Positions 6,853 through 10,189 of a stretch of 10,189 bases of DNA are shown here, piece by piece. The position numbers and the translations under genes are program-made. Numbering within the stretch: the first letter of the stretch is position 1; every line of letters begins with the position of its first letter. Source of the stretch: Halothiobacillus neapolitanus (GTDB taxonomy: Bacteria > Pseudomonadota > Gammaproteobacteria > Halothiobacillales > Halothiobacillaceae). Location of the stretch: the NCBI GenBank assembly GCA_020721485.1, contig DYMR01000007.1:1-10189 (forward strand), in the 5' to 3' direction. The notes under the pieces are model-generated. The model had not been told where the DNA came from. It made no database searches and saw only the letters and a list, made by a program, of their open reading frames with translations.

Positions 6853-8133
6853 ATGAACCCAAGCCACGCCCCGTGCGCATCCACACTGATCGAGCAGCTG
6901 CCCGCCGCCGTGCTGCTGATCGTTCGCGCGCGCGTGGTGTTTGCAAATCCGGCCGCGTTGAGCCTGTTGCAGGCGCAATCGCCCGAGGATGTCATCGGGC
7001 GGGAAATCTACGGCTTCATTCACCCGCTGGATGCTTCACGCATTTTGGCGCGGGTTCAGCGGGCGCTGCGGCATCCGCACACCACCAATCCGCCCACCGA
7101 ATACCGCATCTACACCTGCCGACGCGAACTGCGGGTCATCGGCATGACCAGCACCTCCTACACCCATCAGCATGAACCCGCCCTGCTGGCCAGTTTCATC
7201 GACCTGACCGAGCGCTCCGCGATGGAAATGCGCCTGCGCGAAACCGAGGAGCAGTTTCAGCGGATGATGCACACCATGCTGGATGTGTTCTACCGCACCG
7301 ATGCCGAGGGCATTACCCGCTATGTCTGCCCGGCGGTGCAACAGGTGTTGGGTTATTCCGCCGAGGAGATTATTGGCCGACCAGCTGCCGATTTTTATCC
7401 GCACCCGGAAGACCGCGAAAGGCTCAAACAAGCGATCTTGGCGCAGGGTTTCGTGCGGGATTTTCCCGGTCAAATGTGCCGAAAAGATGGCCAAGTGATT
7501 GATATTTCGATCAGCAGCACCGTGCTGTTCGATGAAGAGGGAAAATTCGCCGGTGTCGAAGGCATTTGGCGCGACATCACCGAGCGGCGCAATCTGGAAC
7601 GCGAACTCGAACGGCGCGCCACCACCGATGAGCTCACCGGCATCGCCAATCGCCGCACCATCCTCGAACAACTCACCGCCGCATTTGAACGCTTTGCGCG
7701 CAAACATCGGCCCTTGGTGGTGTGTATTTTAGATTTGGATTTTTTCAAACGAATCAACGATAACTACGGCCATGTGGTGGGCGATCGGCTACTCAAGGCC
7801 GTGGTGCGCACCGTGCAACATGAAATCCGCGCAGTCGATCGGTTTGGGCGCTTGGGCGGCGAAGAATTCATTGTGATTTTAGAAGATACCGACCGCGTGG
7901 CGGCCACACACATCGCCCAACGGATTCTTGAACGGGTGCGCCAAACCGCCTTCGATTTGGCGCTGGCGGAGCCGGTACACATCACCCTGAGCATTGGCGC
8001 AACGCAAGCGCAACCGGCCGACACCCAGCCGACTCAATTATTGGAACATGCCGATTCTGCGCTGTATGCCGCCAAAGAAGGCGGGCGCGATCAACTCTGC
8101 TGGTTTGAGCCGGTGCCCGCGCCCGCAGACTGA
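6853..8133 (+). CDS. Diguanylate cyclase with two PAS domains (PAS-PAS-GGDEF)
   Basis: This 426-residue protein is predicted to make cyclic di-GMP from two GTP. It has no signal peptide or membrane segment, so it is probably cytoplasmic. PAS1 spans about 12-120 and PAS2 about 132-245 (FYRTDAEGITRYVCPAVQQVLGYSAEEIIG, ending GIWRDITERRNLE), each ending in the usual DLTER/DITER linker helix. The GGDEF domain (about 255-420) has TTDELTGIANRR, the metal/substrate segment DLDFFKRINDNYGH, and active site GGEEF (335-339). RAVD (326-329) sits exactly five residues before it and matches the RxxD product-inhibition site. It should therefore be active and feedback-controlled. No EAL or HD-GYP domain is present. 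The PAS ligand cannot be told from sequence. The gene is divergent from the efflux operon (233 bases between starts) and overlaps the mazG-like gene tail to tail. Confidence 0.93.
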   Translation: MNPSHAPCASTLIEQLPAAVLLIVRARVVFANPAALSLLQAQSPEDVIGREIYGFIHPLDASRILARVQRALRHPHTTNPPTEYRIYTCRRELRVIGMTSTSYTHQHEPALLASFIDLTERSAMEMRLRETEEQFQRMMHTMLDVFYRTDAEGITRYVCPAVQQVLGYSAEEIIGRPAADFYPHPEDRERLKQAILAQGFVRDFPGQMCRKDGQVIDISISSTVLFDEEGKFAGVEGIWRDITERRNLERELERRATTDELTGIANRRTILEQLTAAFERFARKHRPLVVCILDLDFFKRINDNYGHVVGDRLLKAVVRTVQHEIRAVDRFGRLGGEEFIVILEDTDRVAATHIAQRILERVRQTAFDLALAEPVHITLSIGATQAQPADTQPTQLLEHADSALYAAKEGGRDQLCWFEPVPAPAD

Positions 8134-8528
8134 TTCGCTTTAGCCTGCTGATACCGCCGAAGTTGCTGCGCCAGTGGCTCTGCCGCCAAGCGGCTGCCCT
8201 CCGCCCACGCGGCCTGCTCCATCTGTTGAAAGCGGCGAATGAATTTGTGGTTGGTCGCCGCCAGCGCCTGTTCCGGGTCGAGCTGCACATGCCGCGCTAA
8301 ATTCACCAAGGCAAACAGCACATCACCCAATTCTTCGGCGGTGTTGGCTGCATCCTGGCGCGCCATGCCGTCGGCCAATTCCGCGATTTCTTCTTGAACC
8401 TTTGCCCAGCACGCCGCAACGCTCGGCCATTCAAACCCCACGCCCGCCGCCGCCTGCTGGAGGGCGACCGCCTGCATCAGTACCGACCCATCCTCGGGCA
8501 CGGCATCCAGCGCGGACGCCGGATTCAC
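8091..8528 (-). CDS. MazG-like nucleotide pyrophosphohydrolase, single domain
   Basis: This 145-residue all-alpha NTP pyrophosphohydrolase resembles the C-terminal half of E. coli MazG. The metal-binding pattern is seen as EEIAE (46-50) and EELGD (65-69), followed by [11 protein letters not shown] and the conserved [13 protein letters not shown] (92-104). Such enzymes hydrolyse NTPs or dNTPs to monophosphates and pyrophosphate, often acting as house-cleaning enzymes; the substrate here is unknown. Full MazG is about 260 residues with two domains, so this is a one-domain relative. The start is GTG at 8528, overlapping the lipA stop in GTGA, with only a weak GAG 8 nt upstream, so translation is probably coupled to lipA. 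An in-frame ATG at 8477 would remove 17 poorly conserved residues. The low-complexity tail ([13 protein letters not shown]) lies over the diguanylate cyclase gene end. Confidence 0.85.
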   Translation of the reverse strand: MNPASALDAVPEDGSVLMQAVALQQAAAGVGFEWPSVAACWAKVQEEIAELADGMARQDAANTAEELGDVLFALVNLARHVQLDPEQALAATNHKFIRRFQQMEQAAWAEGSRLAAEPLAQQLRRYQQAKANQSAGAGTGSNQQS

Positions 8529-9511
8529 CCAAGTATCTCGGCCAACGCCACCTGCCCGCCCCGATCAGCGTGGTACGACGAGCGCACCATCGGCCCGCTG
8601 GCGACATGGGTAAACCCCATCCCCTCAGCAGCGCTCCCCAGTTCGGCAAAGTGTTCCGGGTGAACGAACCGCTGCACCGGCAGGTGGTTGCGCGAGGGTT
8701 GAAGGTATTGCCCCAAGGTGAGCATATCCACCGCGTGAGTGCGCAAATCCTGCAAGACCGCCTGCAATTCTTCATCGGTTTCGCCCAAGCCGAGCATCAA
8801 CCCGGACTTGGTGGGCACGCTCGGGCAACGCGCCTTCATTGCCGCCAGCAGGGCGAGCGAGCCGGCATAATCGGCACCGGGGCGCGCCGCGCGATACAAA
8901 CGCGGCACGGTTTCGAGATTGTGGTTGAACACATCCGGCGGATCGGCGGCCAGAATGTCGAGCGCCAACGCTTCGCGGCCGCGAAAATCCGGCGTGAGAA
9001 TTTCGATCACCAAGGCTGGGCATGCCGCCCGCAGGGCGCGAATCACGGCAGCAAAATGCCCGGCGCCGCCGTCGCGCAGATCGTCACGATCGACCGAGGT
9101 AATCACCACATACCGCAGACCCATGGCCGCGACGGTCGCCGCCAGCCGCGCGGGTTCATCCGCATCGACCGGACGCGGCTTGCCGTGCGCCACATCGCAA
9201 AACGGACAGCGGCGGGTGCAAATATCGCCCAAAATCATGAAGGTGGCAGTGCCGCCCGCGAAACACTCGCCCAGATTCGGGCAGTTGGCTTCCTCGCAAA
9301 CGGTGTGCAAACCCTGTTCACGCAGAATGCCCTTGAGCCGCTGCACCGCCGGCGCGCCTTGGTGCGTGGCGCGAATCCACTCGGGCTTGCGCGGCGGGTT
9401 CAGCGTCGGCTCGATTTTCACCGGAATGCGCGACACCTTATCCGCCGACCGCATCGCCGGGGTGATGGGCGCTGGAAGCGTATGGGCTTCTGTCATCGGC
9501 ATTTTGCTCAT
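8525..9511 (-). CDS. lipA: Lipoyl synthase
   Basis: This radical-SAM enzyme inserts two sulfurs into protein-bound octanoyl groups to form lipoyl cofactor on pyruvate and 2-oxoglutarate dehydrogenase E2 and glycine cleavage H protein. Both iron-sulfur clusters are encoded: the auxiliary cluster in [12 protein letters not shown] and the radical-SAM cluster in CTRRCPFC (CxxxCxxC). The C-terminal RSSY, whose serine ligates the auxiliary cluster, is present in [11 protein letters not shown]. Other family stretches are [28 protein letters not shown] and [10 protein letters not shown]. From ATG 9511 it has 328 residues, close to the E. coli length of 321. ATG 9511 is preferred over ATG 9517 because the AAGAGA element (9525-9520) is 8 nt from 9511 but only 2 nt from 9517. 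The gene follows lipB by a few bases, and its stop overlaps the next gene. Confidence 0.96.
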   Translation of the reverse strand: MSKMPMTEAHTLPAPITPAMRSADKVSRIPVKIEPTLNPPRKPEWIRATHQGAPAVQRLKGILREQGLHTVCEEANCPNLGECFAGGTATFMILGDICTRRCPFCDVAHGKPRPVDADEPARLAATVAAMGLRYVVITSVDRDDLRDGGAGHFAAVIRALRAACPALVIEILTPDFRGREALALDILAADPPDVFNHNLETVPRLYRAARPGADYAGSLALLAAMKARCPSVPTKSGLMLGLGETDEELQAVLQDLRTHAVDMLTLGQYLQPSRNHLPVQRFVHPEHFAELGSAAEGMGFTHVASGPMVRSSYHADRGGQVALAEILG

Positions 9512-9519
9512 GAGCATGT

Positions 9520-9525
9520 TCTCTT
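9520..9525 (-). promoter_or_regulatory. Ribosome binding site of lipA, overlapping the lipB stop
   Basis: On the minus strand AAGAGA (9525-9520) overlaps the last two bases of the lipB TAA stop (9526-9524). It stands at a good distance from ATG 9511 and too close to ATG 9517. The overlap suggests lipA translation is coupled to termination of lipB. Confidence 0.5.
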
Positions 9526-10189
9526 AAATTGATTCGACCGCGCCGTCCAAACCCGCTTCTAGCCGCGTACTTAGCCCTTCAGCCAAATGCTGCGCCAAGG
9601 CCAGGCCGAGGGCGGGCAGCGCATCGCGCTCGGGCGAATAATCGGCACAAACCCGCTGCCAATCCGTGACCGGCAGGCCGGAAAATCCGCAGGGGTTGAT
9701 GGATGAAAACGGGGTTAAATCCATCGCCACATTGAACGACAGGCCATGATAGCAACGCCCCTGCCGAACTTTCAGCCCGAGGGCGGCAATCTTCGCGCCG
9801 GCGACATACACCCCCGGCGCGCCCTCGATGCGCTGCCCCGCCACGCCGCGCGCTGCCATAAAATCCAGCACGCTCTGTTCGAGCAGGCCGACCCATTCGC
9901 GCACGCCCACCGCCCGCCGCTTGAGATCCATCAGCGTGTAGAGCACCACCTGCCCCGGCCCGTGGTAGGTGACTTGCCCGCCGCGATCGGTGCCGATGAC
10001 CGGCACCCCATGGGGGTTCAGCACATGCTCGGGCTGGCCATTCAAGCCTTGCGTGAACACCGATTGATGGCTCAACAGCCAGCATTCATCTGGCGTATCG
10101 GCGCTGCGGTGCCGGGTGAATGCCTGCATGGCGTGCAGCACCGGCGCGTAGTCGAGCCCTTCGCCCAGCCAGCGCAGCCGGATGCGTCC
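9524..10189 (-). CDS. lipB: Octanoyltransferase LipB (5' end cut by window)
   Basis: LipB moves octanoyl groups from acyl carrier protein to lipoyl domains, the step before LipA. Of the protein, 221 residues are visible and the frame stays open to the window edge. The first visible residues (RIRLRWLGEGLDYAPVLHAMQAFT) match the usual LipB N-terminal segment, so the GTG at 10141 and ATG at 10129 are internal. Only about 5-10 residues should be missing. The signature RGGQVTYHGPGQVVLY is present, and both catalytic residues can be seen: lysine in AGAKIAALGLKV and cysteine in SSINPCGFSG. GRCYHGLSFNVAMDLTPF is the expected acyl-binding segment. The gene is followed directly by lipA, with the lipA ribosome binding site over its stop codon. 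Confidence 0.95.
   Translation of the reverse strand, partial: GRIRLRWLGEGLDYAPVLHAMQAFTRHRSADTPDECWLLSHQSVFTQGLNGQPEHVLNPHGVPVIGTDRGGQVTYHGPGQVVLYTLMDLKRRAVGVREWVGLLEQSVLDFMAARGVAGQRIEGAPGVYVAGAKIAALGLKVRQGRCYHGLSFNVAMDLTPFSSINPCGFSGLPVTDWQRVCADYSPERDALPALGLALAQHLAEGLSTRLEAGLDGAVESI

Noticed and set aside
8081..8126. GC-rich 8-bp inverted repeat between the cyclase and mazG-like gene ends
   Set aside because: It has a 30-base loop, lies inside coding sequence and has no T-tract, so chance in GC-rich DNA is the simpler reading.
8402..9532. 376-codon plus-strand open frame opposite lipA
   Set aside because: It is antisense to lipA, which has all catalytic motifs. The frame is rich in His, Arg and Gln and resembles nothing.

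Overview
The window looks like chromosomal DNA from a GC-rich proteobacterium. The lipB-lipA pair, the three-part RND efflux system with an outer-membrane TolC-type channel, and the PAS-GGDEF protein all point to a Gram-negative host. A gamma- or betaproteobacterium (or an acidithiobacillus relative) is likely, but the sequence alone does not fix the genus. No mobile element, tRNA, rRNA or CRISPR array is visible, and no intergenic stretch exceeds about 210 bases.

Left part (1-6656, minus strand): a compact heavy-metal efflux operon. Reading with transcription from right to left, there is a strong-looking sigma70 promoter (6656-6627) carrying a dyad in its spacer. It is followed by a small predicted exported protein (6619-6317), a 200-base gap with GC-rich hairpins, then czcC-like outer membrane channel, czcB-like lipoprotein adaptor, czcA/cusA-like proton-driven RND pump, and finally a PII-family signalling protein. 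Junctions from czcC to the PII gene are 1-3 nt, so they are almost certainly co-transcribed and translationally coupled. The PII-like protein belongs to the divergent type known to accompany Czc-type pumps (PII-NG). It has lost the uridylylated tyrosine and several ligand-binding residues. Inverted repeats after it (58-121) may end the transcript. No metal-responsive regulator lies inside the window.

Middle (6853-8133, plus strand): a divergently transcribed soluble diguanylate cyclase with two PAS domains, an intact GGEEF active site and an RxxD inhibitory site.

Right part (8091-10189, minus strand): lipB (5' end cut by the window edge), lipA and a single-domain MazG-like nucleotide pyrophosphohydrolase, in that transcription order. 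lipB and lipA make and finish the protein-bound lipoyl cofactor. The mazG-like gene starts inside the lipA stop codon (GTGA overlap), and its own 3' end overlaps the 3' end of the diguanylate cyclase gene by 43 bases.

Most points of interest are in the efflux operon: the altered PII protein, the near-leaderless promoter arrangement with a spacer dyad, the small unrecognised secreted protein with a C7 tract near its end, and the CusA-like rather than CzcA-like proton-relay motif in the pump. None of these by itself proves a new system.
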